A DNA stretch of 64,000 nucleotides. It comes from Pterobdella sp. o SKG-2022. Its lineage: Eukaryota; Annelida; Clitellata; Hirudinida; Piscicolidae. Position 1 is the stretch's first letter. The number at the start of each line of letters is the position of its first letter. The position numbers and the translations under genes are program-made. Below are positions 15,840 to 36,204 of the stretch, piece after piece. The notes beneath the pieces are model-generated. The model saw only the letters and a list, made by a program, of their open reading frames with translations, made no database searches and was not told where the DNA came from. The DNA lies in contig OZ038321.1 in NCBI GenBank assembly GCA_964035795.1, forward strand, positions 2,655,418 through 2,719,417. The letters are read 5' to 3'.

Positions 15840-15847
15840 TATAAATA
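15840..15847 (+). promoter_or_regulatory. TATA box of the peptidase gene
   Basis: TATAAATA lies 92 bp upstream of the ATG at 15940. A start site about 25-30 bp downstream would fall near 15870, giving a 5' UTR of about 70 nt without an intron. Confidence 0.55.
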
Positions 15848-15939
15848 CCACCGTTTCATTCAAAGCATATTTCACAGAATCAGACTCAAGCCAGTGCTTA
15901 GTGCCAGACAACACCATCAAGAAGAGCGATCAAGTAGAA

Positions 15940-18900
15940 ATGAAAGCCTCACAGTTGATAGCAGTCCTTTTAGCCCTACTAGCAGTTGCTACTATTATTG
16001 TTTTGGCTGTCTTGACGGGTATATTCCATCAACGAAGCCTAGCTGCGAAGGATAAATACGTTTATGATAAACAAGTTCACGAAGCTTTATACAGCGATGT
16101 GAGTGGGATGAACATTAGAGACCATCTGTATCACTTCACTGAAGAACTGGGCTGGAAGCTGGCTGGTACCAAAGCCGAAAAAGATGCAGCTTTGTATATA
16201 AAGAAACAGTTTGAGAAGAATGGACTTTCTGGAGTCCAAGTGAGATCGGTTGGGGAGGCTGAAGGGTTTTGAGTGTTAGACGATAAATTATACTTGGAAG
16301 TTATATAAGTAATAAACTAAATTTAAAAGTTAAACTTCAACAAAAAGTTAAACTCCAGAACTTAATCAGTTATGAATCAAACTTGGAAATTAAATAAGCC
16401 GTAAAAAAAACTTAGAGAAAAAAAGTTTATCGACCAAAAAGTTTACGTACAAATAAAATTTGAAAACAAAACAAAATAGTGTTAAAATTATGTTGCAGAC
16501 ATAACTAATAATTAACAGGACAGGAATTCTGTAATAGCGAAATCATCATTTATAAAAATAGACTTATATTTATTTAGAATTAAAAAAAAAAAATTAAATT
16601 AAATAATTAAATAAGGTGAATAATTTTATAAATAATAAAAAAATATATATAAATAATAATTAAAATCAAATAAAACTGTTACTCTATTATGAGAAAAACT
16701 TTTAACTTTATGTCTTTAATAAGCTATAAAATTAAAAATAATAATAATAATGATAATAATAATAATAAAAATAATAATAACAATAATAATAATAATAATA
16801 ATAATAATAAAGATAATAATAATAACTTGACAACTTCAAAATATTCTATCCATAAAGTTTCGAAAAAACGACAAAATCAAATTGAACCGATACTTCAGAT
16901 ATTTCGATAAGAACCGTCTACATTAAACACATATAAAAGAAACACTTTGGCTGGTCATGTCCATGCCCCCTCATTCAAACCACGGCACACAAGGCCTTCC
17001 ATAATAGATAAATAAAAACCAAACCACTCAACTTCTCTCTCTGCCTTTCTTCATCTTCCTCCTATTATTATTCTTATAAATTCTCTCATATTTTTTCTAA
17101 CTTTTTCTTCATTTTAAAGCTATTCATATTGCTTATATCTCTTTTTAATCATTTAGATAACTCCTTTCAAACCCCGACAGCTCTTGCCCTACCAAGTACT
17201 CCTTTCCTACCCAGACGAAAACCACAATAACGCTTTGAAGATAACAGAAGGAGGTAATGTGGTTTTTGAGACTCAGCCCTATGAAGATCTCTCATTGGCC
17301 CACGTCAAGAACCAGTCACAATATCCCTATTATCTGAGAAAGATCTTCAATGCTTATGCCGCTAGTGGAGATGTTACTGTGAGGAGATTTTGATTTTGTT
17401 TTATGTTAGCTTTAGTGTTGTATTTTGTTGGTGTTGTTTCTGTTGTTTTTAATCTTGTTGCTTGCGATGTTTTTATTATCTGATTTTCTTATTCAAATTG
17501 ATAACATTGTGCTTAGAATGTTATTGTTATTTTATAAAATATATACTAGTAAAGTCACTAGTTGGGTTAAAATACAGAAAAAAAAATCTATTAATGGAAT
17601 AATTTAGGTAGAAGTTAATCTATTACTCCATTTATTGTTGCATGAAAGTTACAAAATATTGTGAATCAAGGTGAAAAGAAAAATAACGAGAGAATCTTCG
17701 AAGTTTTTGATAATTTGATTCAAAACATGACGAAACGCAGATATCTCATGATGATGTATATAAAACAAAAAAATCAGATTGATAAGTGAAAATAAAAAAT
17801 AACAATGTAATAAAGACAATAAGAAAACAGGCTCTGAGGATAATAAAAATAAAAAAAATGAGACAAAAAATCAATAATAAATTGAATAAAATTTGAAATA
17901 AAAATAATAATAATAAAAAACTAGAATTAATAAATTAAATAAAATGGATAATAGTAATAATAATAACTAAAAATAAGTAATAGAAAAAATAAATAAAAAG
18001 TGTGAAAAAAAATAAAAATAAGTAGAATTGTATAAAAATTTTAGAGAAACTAGTAGCTAAACAAAGAATATTATGAGCAAGACAAAGCAAAGTAAAATGA
18101 CGGAAAATGAAGAATTGAAATAATAAAAAAAATAAATGAATTATAACTGAAAAATAAAAATAATGAAATAAAATGATATAAAAATTGATAAAAATAACAA
18201 CAATAATGATAAAAATGAAATCAATGAAAATTATATAAAAAAAAATAATAAAAATAATAACAAAAAAATTAAAAAACAATAATAAAAATAATAACAACAA
18301 AATAAAAAACAATAATAAAAATAATACCAACAAAATAAAAAACAATAATAAAAATATAATAGTGACATGTGGTTTACTTTGAAAGTCGTTATAAAGCGTT
18401 TGCTGGTTTTTTAAACCAAAGATCATAAGTAAATGATATATTTTTTTATCGAAAAAAAAATTCCTTAACTATATTGGATTTAGTTTCAAAGAACTATTTG
18501 TGAAGCTCTATGAAAATTTTTAAAAGTGAAATAAGAATATGAGCTCTATATAAAATTTTTAAAAGTAAAAAATATAAAAAAAAATTATTTTTCTAAATTA
18601 ATAAAAAATTATATATTATAATAGGCTATATATCATGTTTAATGTTGGACTATGAACTTTTTTATAATTAAAAAAGTTCATTTTGAAGAATAATAATTTC
18701 ATCAGATTAAGTGGCTTATGAGCTTCTCCAAAAATATTTTTTTGAAGTTTTGCTGAAAAATGAAAAATGAAAGCAATAAGTTTTTATAATTAAAAAGGAG
18801 ATTTGAAAAAAAAAAGTTTGAAAAAAAAATTTATTAATTAAGCAAAAAAAATAATTAAAATTGTGTAAATTAAATTATGAAAATTATTTAATATTTATAA

Positions 18901-21900
18901 AAAATAAGTCAAAAAACTATGTATAATATAAAAATTATAATTTGAAACTCTAAAAAAGAATCTTCAACCAATCAAGAAAAGGTATTAAAAATAGATCAAA
19001 AAAATTATGTTAAAACAAAGATCCGCGTCTTATTAATTAAGAATCTTTGTTCTTTGTTCATCCTCGTATTTTATCGCTCACGTCTTTCAACCCTCTCATC
19101 ATTTCTAGTTTTGCTCGTGTTCGAACGCTTCAAAAAACTATAAAAATAATATTAATGATATTAATAGTTATCAACCTGTGGGTTGGTCTCTGCACTAATT
19201 GAAATCAGGAGGAGGTGGGGAGGGAGGGAAGAGAGAGGGTTGAAGCAACCATGAGTCTTAATGTTTATCTAATCGTTGCTAAACTTTTTCATCATTAGCC
19301 TCGATAATATTTTTAAAAATTTTAGTGCATTTATTAGCAAAAAAAGCTAGAATTTTCGGTAAGTATAGCCTTACAATAAAACGTTAGAATAAAAAAAATG
19401 CGTTGAGTTTATTGATATTTATAATAAAATGGTTGTGTAGATTCAATCAAGTTCTAAGTAAAAGCATTGAAAATTCATCAAGTTTAAACTTATCTACGTA
19501 ATTATTTAATCTAAAGTTTACTGGATTATTTTTTAACCGATGGAGTTTAGGTATGTTTCAGACCTCAGAGAATAAATTTTTTTTCTCTTATAGAAATTAA
19601 TCTCCATGCTCCCGCTTTCGAACAATATCCAGGTTTTTTACAAAAAATGTTAGCTTTTTTTGTTAATAAATGCACTTCATTTTTTCTCATAATAGCGACG
19701 TTAGTGTTCATTGATATTGCTTAAAAGTAAATTAAGATGTCTCTAAAAGTAACTGAACTTTTCATAGCTATTTTTATTAATTTATGATATTTTTTTGTTT
19801 TATTCTCATTATTCTTTTTATGATAAAATTTTTTCATTCATAATTTTATGACTTTTCAGTTTATTATCATTAAGTTTGTTATTATATTATTATAATTATT
19901 TATTTTATATTGACCATGGTAAAAAATCAAAAAAGTTTCAAAAATTAAAATAAATCACTTTGGAAATAATCAAATATAAAAAAAATGGAAAATAGCTAAA
20001 GGAAGAAAAATATCATAAATAAGGAATAGTAATATTAAAAATAAAAATAATGAAAAATTATATGAACTAATGATAAAAAAATGATATCAATAATAAAAAA
20101 AACAAAAAAATGTCATTGCTAATGATATTGGAACAAAAATGAATCTAGATATAAGTTAATGAAAATCATATCAAAAGAAAAACAAAAATAAGAATAATAA
20201 TATCTTAATAGCAAATAATATCATAATAACAAAACTAAGAAAAATAATATCATCATATAATAATAAGAATAAAAAATAACCTCATAATAGTGAATAAAAT
20301 CATAATAATAACGAAATAATAATATCATAATAGCATAAAAAAAATTAAAAAATAACATCATAAAAACAAAATAATAAATTATTATTTGTATTGTTACAAA
20401 TTCCTTGAGCTGTCTCAGTTATTTGTTAATTGTTGGAACGGTGGCTACAACAACAAAGAATTATAACGTATCAACAAAGAAATAAGAATGGACTTATTCT
20501 ATAAAAAAATAAATCAAAAATATCTTTTAAATAATAATTATTCATAATAATATGCAATAAAAAATTTTAAATAAAATAATAATAAAAGAAGCAATAATAA
20601 GTAAGCACGAAATTCGAAAAGGAATGTGATTGAATTAATGCAATTTCCACTTTTAATCATAATATCCATTATCAATTTAACCAATGGCAAACATTTAAAA
20701 ACCTCAGAACGAAAACGACGATAATATTGAAGAAACATTTCTATAGAAAATGTTTATAACGGAGAGCTTGTTAAAAAAATTTCTGTGAAAAGTTTGGTAT
20801 TACTAAACACCATTGTATCTCATTTAAACCAACCAACACACGAACCAGGGTACCATCCGTTTCCTGGACCACGGAACCGAAGCAGACTTTGAGAAGTTCA
20901 AAAGCAAACTGAACAAGAACGTCATCTGCTTAACCCGTTATGGCAAGGGGTCCAGAATGTTGAAGGCAGAACTAGCCACTAAGTATGGGTGTGGAGGCGT
21001 TGTGCTGTACAGTGATCCGAGGGAGTTCAACGTGGCTGGCAACACTAAGTTCTACCCAAATTCGGAGTACCTGCCTGGTATGTTTCTTTTGTATGAGATT
21101 ATTGAGAGTTTTTTTTTAAAGTGAGATTTTTTCAACAAAAGATCAAATTTGCAATATTTTTCAATACATTCATTGAAAACAAGAGCTTTTCCGATAAGTA
21201 ACGCTGCATCATACAACGAAAATCGTCGAAAGTTGTAGTTTTGATTAGCAAAAAATGTTGAAAAAAGTTCAACTTTTGATGTTTTGTTGAAAAATAGTAT
21301 AAAAAACACCTATTTTGATAATTTACATAGTGATTTGTCATTGCTTATTAATGTAGTGCCCCTATAGCTCAATGGTTGAGCATTAGACTAATTATCTAAA
21401 AGTTACCGGGTTCGAACCCCCCTTGGGCCGACAATTAGCATACTGTTCCACAGTGTGTTTTCGCTACATTAAATTTGTAGCAAGCGCTTTGATCTATAAG
21501 GAAAAGCGCTTCATAAATACCGCATTACATTACATTGCATTACATTAGTGCCCAAGACTGTAGGGGCTGGTAAATGGTTTTGAGAAGCTGAGAGATTCAA
21601 ATGACTCTACAAACCTCCAATATATTAAACCATTCATATATATTTCTGAGAAAAATAATTTGAATTTATCGAAATACTAGTGACCTCTTTAACATGAATA
21701 AAAGTTTTAATTAATGTTTTATTAGTTTTTAAGAATCAGACTTATCAACATAACAACACGAAGCTTTGCTTGAGTTACAACTAATTCTAATATAACGACT
21801 CCCAACTTCACAGATACTGGGGTACAACGTGGAACTCTTAAGAACCAGAACACAGGCGATTACCTCACTCCATCTTACCCTGCAGTAAAAGAGGCATACA

Positions 21901-23267
21901 GGATAAAACAATCCGAGTCTGATCTACCCACAATCCCCTTTCAAGTGATCAGACAAGACGATGCTGAAGAAGTGTTTAAACGCATGGGCTGCAGTAAACT
22001 TGGGGTGTGTGGTGATGATGATACAGCACAGGGTACTCTTTCTGTTAAGGTTCAGACCGTTATCAATGAAACTAACAACGTTATTGGGTTTATTAGAGGT
22101 AAAGAAGAGCCAGACAGATATGTGGTCGTTGGAAACCATTACGATTCTTGGGGACCGGGTTCCATCGACCCCAACATCGGGTCGTCGATCATGCTTGAGT
22201 TGAGTAGGGTATTGATGGAGTACCACAAGAAAACAGGCTGGAGACCCCGTAGGAGTATCATTTTCATCGAATGGGGAGCCGAAGAGTATGGAAGTTTAGG
22301 ATCCAGAGAGTTTATTGAACAGTTTTCCAAACTGATAAGTGCTAGAACTGTCGGTTATATAAACACAGACGTTGCTGTTCTTGGAAACTATTCAATAAAA
22401 TTCAAAAGCCAGCCCCTTTTGAAAAAAATTATCTATGAAACAGCAAAAAAAATCCCAGAACCCACACAAACTGACCCATCCAAAACAAAATTTTTATACG
22501 ATACTTACTTGGAGAAACTACCAGAAAAAGGAACAGATAAGCCTAAGATCTACCCAGCCAACACAGGAAGTGACTACGTAAACTTTATCGGAATCACCGG
22601 AGTGCCATCTATCGACGTCAGGTACACTTATGATGAATCTCTCGGCCTTTCTTTCTACCCCATCTACCACAGTGGGTATGAAAACTTTCATCTTTTTCAG
22701 AAGTACATCGACCCTGAGTTTAAATACGCTGAAGTTGTAACTAAGGTGATGGGAGAACTGGCTTTGAGGCTTGCATCTGAAGCCATTTTGCCTTACTCCA
22801 TTGATGATTATGTTCAAAACATCAAAGAATGCGTCACTGATGCACAAAAAAGACTTGCAGATGAGAAAGCTGGACTTACTGATAATCAAATTTCTACTTT
22901 GAGTTATGATCAAAAACTCAGTGATTTAAAAGCCGCAGGAGAAAAATTCAAGAAAAGAATCGAAGGTGTGGATCAAGGAGATGAGCTTGAAGTGAGAATT
23001 ATAAACGACCAACTGATGCTTTTGGAAAAGGCGTTCTTATACCAGCATACGTTGGAAGGAAAAGAAACAGTAAGAAACGCTCTTCACGCTCCATACGATA
23101 AAGGACAAAAATGTTTGGCCATCTTGCATACTTACCTCGACGATTACATGAAGGAAGACTCTTCAAAGAAGGCTAAAATCACAGAAGAAATCCGTAAAGA
23201 GGTCTCAAGAATCCACCATTTCCTCGACACCGCCATTTCTGTTTTAGATTCCAAAGTGCTACCTTAG
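15940..23267 (+). CDS. Glutamate carboxypeptidase II-like M28 membrane peptidase (NAALADase/PSMA family)
   Basis: Zinc metallopeptidase of the family that removes C-terminal glutamate from peptides or folates outside the cell. Exons: 15940-16239, 17181-17378, 20849-21077, 21814-23267. All junctions are GT/AG with matching phases, giving 726 aa against 750 in human. A short cytoplasmic tail and a type II membrane anchor (about residues 5-27) come first, then protease, apical and dimerisation domains. The zinc ligands are all present at human spacing: His351 (NHYDSW), Asp361, Glu400, Asp428 and His528 (YHS); the general base is Glu399 (GAEEYG). The motif LPYQVLLSYPDE spans the first exon join. 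Of the substrate-pocket residues, the human Arg536 equivalent is kept (VRYT), but the Arg534 equivalent is Asp. The Lys699-Tyr700 position reads Lys-Cys. The exact substrate is therefore uncertain. The family call is very secure. Confidence 0.93.
16272..17180 (+). other. Intron 1 remainder of the peptidase gene
   Basis: AT-rich intron with an (AAT)n microsatellite at 16735-16830. The acceptor tract before 17181 reads TTTCAAACCCCGACAG. No nested gene is seen. Confidence 0.7.
19323..19677. repeat. Inverted-repeat element in intron 2 of the peptidase gene
   Basis: AGTGCATTTATTAGCAAAAA at the left and its near-exact complement ending at about 19677. Internally it holds ATTTTCGGTAAGTATAGCCTTA, a core shared with the foldbacks at 25002 and 59321. 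The rest of intron 2 (17379-20848) is AT-rich and shows no gene. Confidence 0.65.
21356..21547 (+). mobile_element. tRNA-like SINE, full length, in intron 3 of the peptidase gene
   Basis: The best-preserved copy and the only long one on the + strand. A-box region TAGCTCAATGGTTGAGC; anticodon arm TTAGA-CTAATTA-TCTAA; B-box GGGTTCGAACC. A body of about 100 bp carries AAGCGCTTTG...AAAAGCGCTT, able to form a stem, and ends in an (ATTAC)n-type tail. Truncated acceptor stem pairing and the attached body show it is a SINE and not a working tRNA gene. Confidence 0.88.
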
Positions 23268-25001
23268 ATCTCCCGCCTTGAGTATTTTGTGATCTTTTTT
23301 ATAGCGCTTCATCACTTGATTTATTTTTAAAAAACCTGCTTCTTTATTAATTGATAGCTTATTTGTTAGATACAAGTTGTGAAAACGCAAATTTTTTTTT
23401 CAACTAATATGTGATCTTACTTACTTTTATGTGAATTACCTTTTAATTTTTTTAACACTTTATAACGAATTTAGAACGAGTAGGATTATAGTTGATGGTC
23501 TATTTCCACTGATGTAGCTTGTTCAGGAAGTATAAAGCAATCTGATATCCACAATTCGTTTTACTCAAAGTTATTTTAACAAGCTTTTGATTTTTTTAAA
23601 AAAAAGATTTTTGCTTTTTTATTTTGGTGATTAAAAAAAATTTATGAAGAATCAGATTTTACGACAAAAATGTGCGATATTCAAATAACCATAATTCAAA
23701 TTTAGATTTCTCCTTTTATTAACACATAAAAACCTTGATAAGTATGTATATTAATGTTATACCAATAAACGCAGTATACTGAAATACTTTAAAAAGTGAA
23801 CTTTCTAATATAACAAAAATAAACACAAAGGCTTATTGAGAAACTTAATACACGAAGCTTTCCGTAATAGTATCTTACATTCTTTAGTGTGAACTTTCTA
23901 AAATAATACTCTTATAAACTTATAAAACCTGAAAATGATATCCAGTCACATGGAAAAGCTTTGTTATAACATAGTCACTTATTCAAATTTTGAGTGTCTT
24001 TCTTGTCCAAACATTATGTCGTTTCTATATCTTTTCATATAATGTACTACTTAGTACTCTAAATAAAACAGCCTGCATCGACAAAATTGAAAAAATAAAG
24101 ACGAAATTTATTTAAAAAAATATCACAAAGCTTTTTTTAAGTTAAATTTTAGAGATTAACTTTATAAGAAACTTAATGAAGTTGGACATAGAGGCACAAA
24201 AATATACCTGTATATAATCACTGTTTAATATAAGTATATTTCTTTCAAGCTTTTTATCAGAATGCATTTTCCGTTTTCAGTATTGTTGGTTTATATTTAA
24301 ACTGAAGAGAGCTAAGTTTTAAATTTTAGTTGTCTCCAACTCACAGCATGTACTTTTGCATAATTTATATTACTAGTTTTTTATGATCCTCGCTTCGAAG
24401 CAGTTGAAATTTTTCAAACGTTTAAGCAATTTTTTTTTTACAATACTGCAGAAAATCTATAAAAAGTACGGAAAAAAATAACTAACGATTGCGATCATAA
24501 TTATCATTCACAATTTTTAGGCTACTTCTTCGCAATAAGTAATAATTGTATTATACAATGACATTTGGTGGAATAATTCTTCATTTAAAAATAATTTCTC
24601 ATATTTTTGTAAAACCGTTTTCATTTTGTTAGTTTATTCTTATATAAATAAGAGCTTGACAGTACAACATGAAATATAGTTTTTTTTGGGTCGTTTCCAA
24701 ACAAAGAACGAATATTATTATAGTGGCATAAAACTGCTTAAGTCCTTAAAACCATTTTAGATTATATATTTATAAATAGAGTCAGGCCAATTTAATTTAT
24801 TAACTGTACTCAAAAAAGCACTCAGTTTATTTTGTTTAAAATACCATAAAATCTTAATTTTTCTTGAAAACTTTGGTCATTTCTGGATTGAAAACTAGCT
24901 CTCAAAAACATATATAAATATAAAGTGAAAATAAGTTTAGTTTAAGAAATAGATGCTGGTTTTTTTTAACTTTTCAGACATCTTATGTATCTTCTCAGAG
25001 A
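23268..25001. other. 3' flank of the peptidase gene and AT-rich spacer
   Basis: AATAAA-type polyadenylation signals lie at 23764 and elsewhere; none can be singled out. A degenerate GAAGCTTTCCGTAA motif occurs near 23853. No further gene is seen. Confidence 0.55.
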
Positions 25002-25268
25002 CATCGTATGTATTTCTTCAATATTTTGTAACGAAAAACATCAAATAAGAGAAATTTTTAATACATTCATTGAGAATCGGAAGCTATAATTTTCGATAAG
25101 TTAAGTCTTATCATAAAATGTTAGCGAAAAAATTAAATCGTAACTTTCGATTTAATTTTTACGATCTAAGGCTAAACTTATCGAAAATTATAGCTTTTGA
25201 TTCTCAATAAATGTATTAAAAATTCCTCTTATTTGATGTTTTTCGTTACAAAACATCTTATGTATGTT
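25002..25268. repeat. Large foldback (MITE-like) element, about 110-bp arms
   Basis: Left arm from ATCGTATGTATTTCTTC through AAAAACATCAAATAAGAG, TAATACATTCATTGAGAATC and TATAATTTTCGATAAG. The right arm is the near-perfect complement, ending CATCTTATGTATG. The central spacer is about 30 bp around GTAACTTTCGATTTAA. A related element occurs at 59321-59528. No coding capacity is visible. Confidence 0.85.
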
Positions 25269-25284
25269 TTGTATAGCAGTAAAG

Positions 25285-25345
25285 ACAACAAAGTATTTAT
25301 TAAATGACACGAAGCTTTTCGTAAGGCTAGCTTACATTATCAGGA
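25285..25345. repeat. Half copy of the GAAGCTTTTCGTAAG foldback family
   Basis: CAAAGTATTTATTAAATGACACGAAGCTTTTCGTAAGGCTAGCTTACATTATCA is almost the same as one arm of the complete hairpin at 58564-58692. Confidence 0.75.
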
Positions 25346-26033
25346 TGTATAGCAAATAAACTTTTAAAACATCAATTGAGGATTCATACATTTATTCAAA
25401 AAAAAACTATAATTTTCGATAAGTATAGCCTTATCATAAACGGTTAGCATGCTAACGTTTTATGATACGTTAGATGCTGGTTTGAAACTATATAGGTAAA
25501 AACTATCAATACGAATCAATTGAAATATTTTAACTATAATTTTTTTAAAATTTATTAAATTAAATAAATGTTAAAGATCAAAAATTGTTGAAAACAAAAC
25601 TATAAAAAACCATCTTTCAAATTGAAACTTGTTTCGTTTAAAAGTAAAGTTGTAGTATTAAAAAAATTAATATCACAATCGAAAATTCTAAAACATCTAT
25701 TTTGTTAATTCAAATCAATAAAATAAATAAATTCTAAAAATCTAATTAGAATTGTCTCTACCAAACCGAATAAATTGTTTACTAGGCTTGTACTATTTAA
25801 ATCTAACAGTTAATTTTATAAGTAAAGAATAATATTAAAATTATGTATTAAACGCTAAGTATTTTTATAATAAAGTAAAAACATTGTTTTTTGATGAAAA
25901 TATAAACAATATCCGAAAATAGTCTTATGGTTAAAAACAACGGTTCACGAAATTTTCAAAAATATTGTATGTTAGCGTTAGATATTGATTAAACACGGAA
26001 GGAAAAAGAGAAAGTTAAAGATTTGTTTGTTTG

Positions 26034-34138
<8,105 letters not shown>

Positions 34139-35344
34139 GTTAATAGTGATCAATTAACTGATTCTTGTTTGTATCATTTTATTGCTTTATCATCATCATC
34201 ATCATCGTTGTATTGTCTGTTTCCAGGCTAGCACGAATTTGTCGTTTCATAATTATTCAATTTCATCATAAGCAATTTTGTTTATGATTAATTTAAGTTT
34301 TCCAAAATCATAATTGGAAAATTTAAACTATGTGAATCATTCAAAATTCTATAGTTATTATAATTAATATTTTTAAATCCATGGGGGGTTCTAAACAGGG
34401 TAAACCTGGCCACCCTCTTTACATTCCCTTTACAATTTTAGTATCTATCTATCCATAACAATAACAGAAAAATACTAAAATTAAATCAAACAGATAGAGT
34501 AACATAAAAACATAGAATGAATTTAAAATTTTCCCAAATAAGTATTTAGTTTTTTTTTCCCATACTATTGTTCTACGTCACACTGCGTCATTAGCATAAC
34601 ATGTAATGTAATGCGGTATTTATAAAACGCTTGCTATAGATCAAAGCGCTCGATACAAATTCAATGTAGTAAAAACACGCTGTGGAACAAGTGCTAATTA
34701 AAACTGAATGGGTAACATAAAACCGTCTCCACACAGGGTTAAAGCCTCAAAACCACTCGTGCGACTCTTCAACCTCAAACCTGCCAGCTGAATACAAACT
34801 AATTTTTAATACTCCAAACCGTTTAGGATAATTTTGTATACTTAAATGCTGAAGTATATATTTTTAATGAATTGCTTCTTGTTTGAGGTTAGTTTTATTG
34901 CAGTAATCTTTAGTCTTTTTTTAAATGCTTCTCCTATGAAGTTATATTTACCATTTGTTAATAACTCTTTTAAAATTGTTTTTTTTTCACTTTTAAACAA
35001 CCTTATTTGCTAATTCTTTAGGACTATCTTCAATTCAATCTTTTAATACCTCTAATGCCTTGGACCATCGTCTCTATTAAGTTTGAAAAGTATTTATACA
35101 GGCAAACGATTAGGGAAAAGATTCTTAGGTATTTTAACCTTATCTGGATAGTATTATTGTTCATAATCTATTGAAGGTTCATTTTGAAAATTTTTACAAT
35201 GTCCTTTTTTGTAATTTTGTTTCCAACATTTTTTGAAATAAATTATTTTACACTTTTTTTCGATTTTTTTTTTTGTTTAAAACACATTTAATCCAAGAAA
35301 TCAGATGAAATTTTCGATAAGTAAAATTCCTCATCCATTAAAGG
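34139..35344. other. Spacer between TTBK and the LINE relic
   Basis: AT-rich. Holds (CAT)n CGTTGTATTGTCTGTTTCCAGGC at 34188-34235 (cephalopod-like repeat motif) and a SINE fragment at 34603. No gene is seen. Confidence 0.6.
34603..34699 (-). mobile_element. SINE fragment (3' half only)
   Basis: AATGTAATGCGGTATTTATAAAACGCTTGC...ACAAATTCAATGTAGTAAAAACACGCTGTGG is the body and tail of the tRNA-like SINE family on the - strand. Confidence 0.8.
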
Positions 35345-35750
35345 AAGTTTGAAGTATTCACCACTATTTTCGAACTTTATTAAAATTCTTTGTAAGAGCA
35401 TAGGTTCCGCAGTTGTATAGCAAGATTGGCATCACGTAAGCATTGAACAATCTAACTTTTTTCTTTGTTGATAATTCATCTCTTTTCCAAAGTTTCCAAA
35501 GCTTGTTCATAGCTGCTATTGTTAATGCCTTACGGTTTCTTATTTCTTGCTTCATTGATGTTACTAGTTTTTAAAAGTTTAGGCTAAGTTCTTATGATTT
35601 ATTTTGATTATTTCTGTTTTATATTGATTATAAGAGAGCTTTTTTTGAGCGCATTATATATGTTTGAGATGTCTATGTGCTCTTTTGTGATAGTCATAAT
35701 CACAGCGTAAATAAGCCCCGACTATTGAAAGTCGCGAAGGCGGTTGTGCG
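35345..35750 (-). pseudogene. Decayed LINE reverse transcriptase fragment, minus-strand part
   Basis: On the - strand a degraded RT reads LIYA(DD)YD with a 1-bp deletion in the catalytic DD box (about 35700-35715), then TEIIKINHKN. It continues with MKQEIRNRKALTIAAMNKLW, KVRLFNAYVMPILLYNCGT and ALTKNFNKVRK, interrupted by several stops and frameshifts. The logical continuation of the protein lies on the + strand from about 35815, so this relic is also inverted internally. Confidence 0.7.
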
Positions 35751-35814
35751 GTTATTATTTTTCTCACTTCTTTTTCTTTTATTCAAATTCATAATGATAT
35801 TTATATTCAGTTTA

Positions 35815-36204
35815 AATTCTTTTCATCGCCGTTTTTTAAGACAAGTGGTAGGAGTTTATTGGCCAAAAATATTAAAATCAGATCAGCTATACATGACAAC
35901 AAAAACACAAGAACTGAGTCAGACCATCGCTTACCGCAGGTTCGCTTTATTTGGTCACATCTTGATATTGGAGCCAAATACCCCGGCGCAAAAAGCTATG
36001 AATAATTACTTCCTAGCTACATCAAAACCTCTGGCGGGCAGACCAAAGACGGCTTTACCAACTGCGCTGAGAAAAGACCTGAAAGCACGAAACATAATGC
36101 TCGATAGTCACGAAGACTTGTTGAAACTGCGAATAATGGCAAAAGATAGAGCTTCGTGGAAAAAACTCTTATTCGTGTTCCCAATTTTTTTGTTTAATTC
36201 TTAA
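35815..36204 (+). pseudogene. Decayed LINE C-terminal domain, plus-strand part
   Basis: An open frame reads FNSFHRRFLRQVVGVYWPK, LYMTTKTQELSQTIAYRRF, LFGHILILEPNTPAQKAM and AGRPKTALPTALRKDLKA. These are the usual C-terminal blocks of invertebrate non-LTR reverse transcriptases. The start at 35677 and the residues before FNSFHRR are unrelated filler. The frame ends at TAA 36202-36204. Confidence 0.75.

Noticed and set aside
21360..21430. Functional tRNA-Ile gene
   Set aside because: The sequence continues into the SINE body and the acceptor stem does not pair properly.
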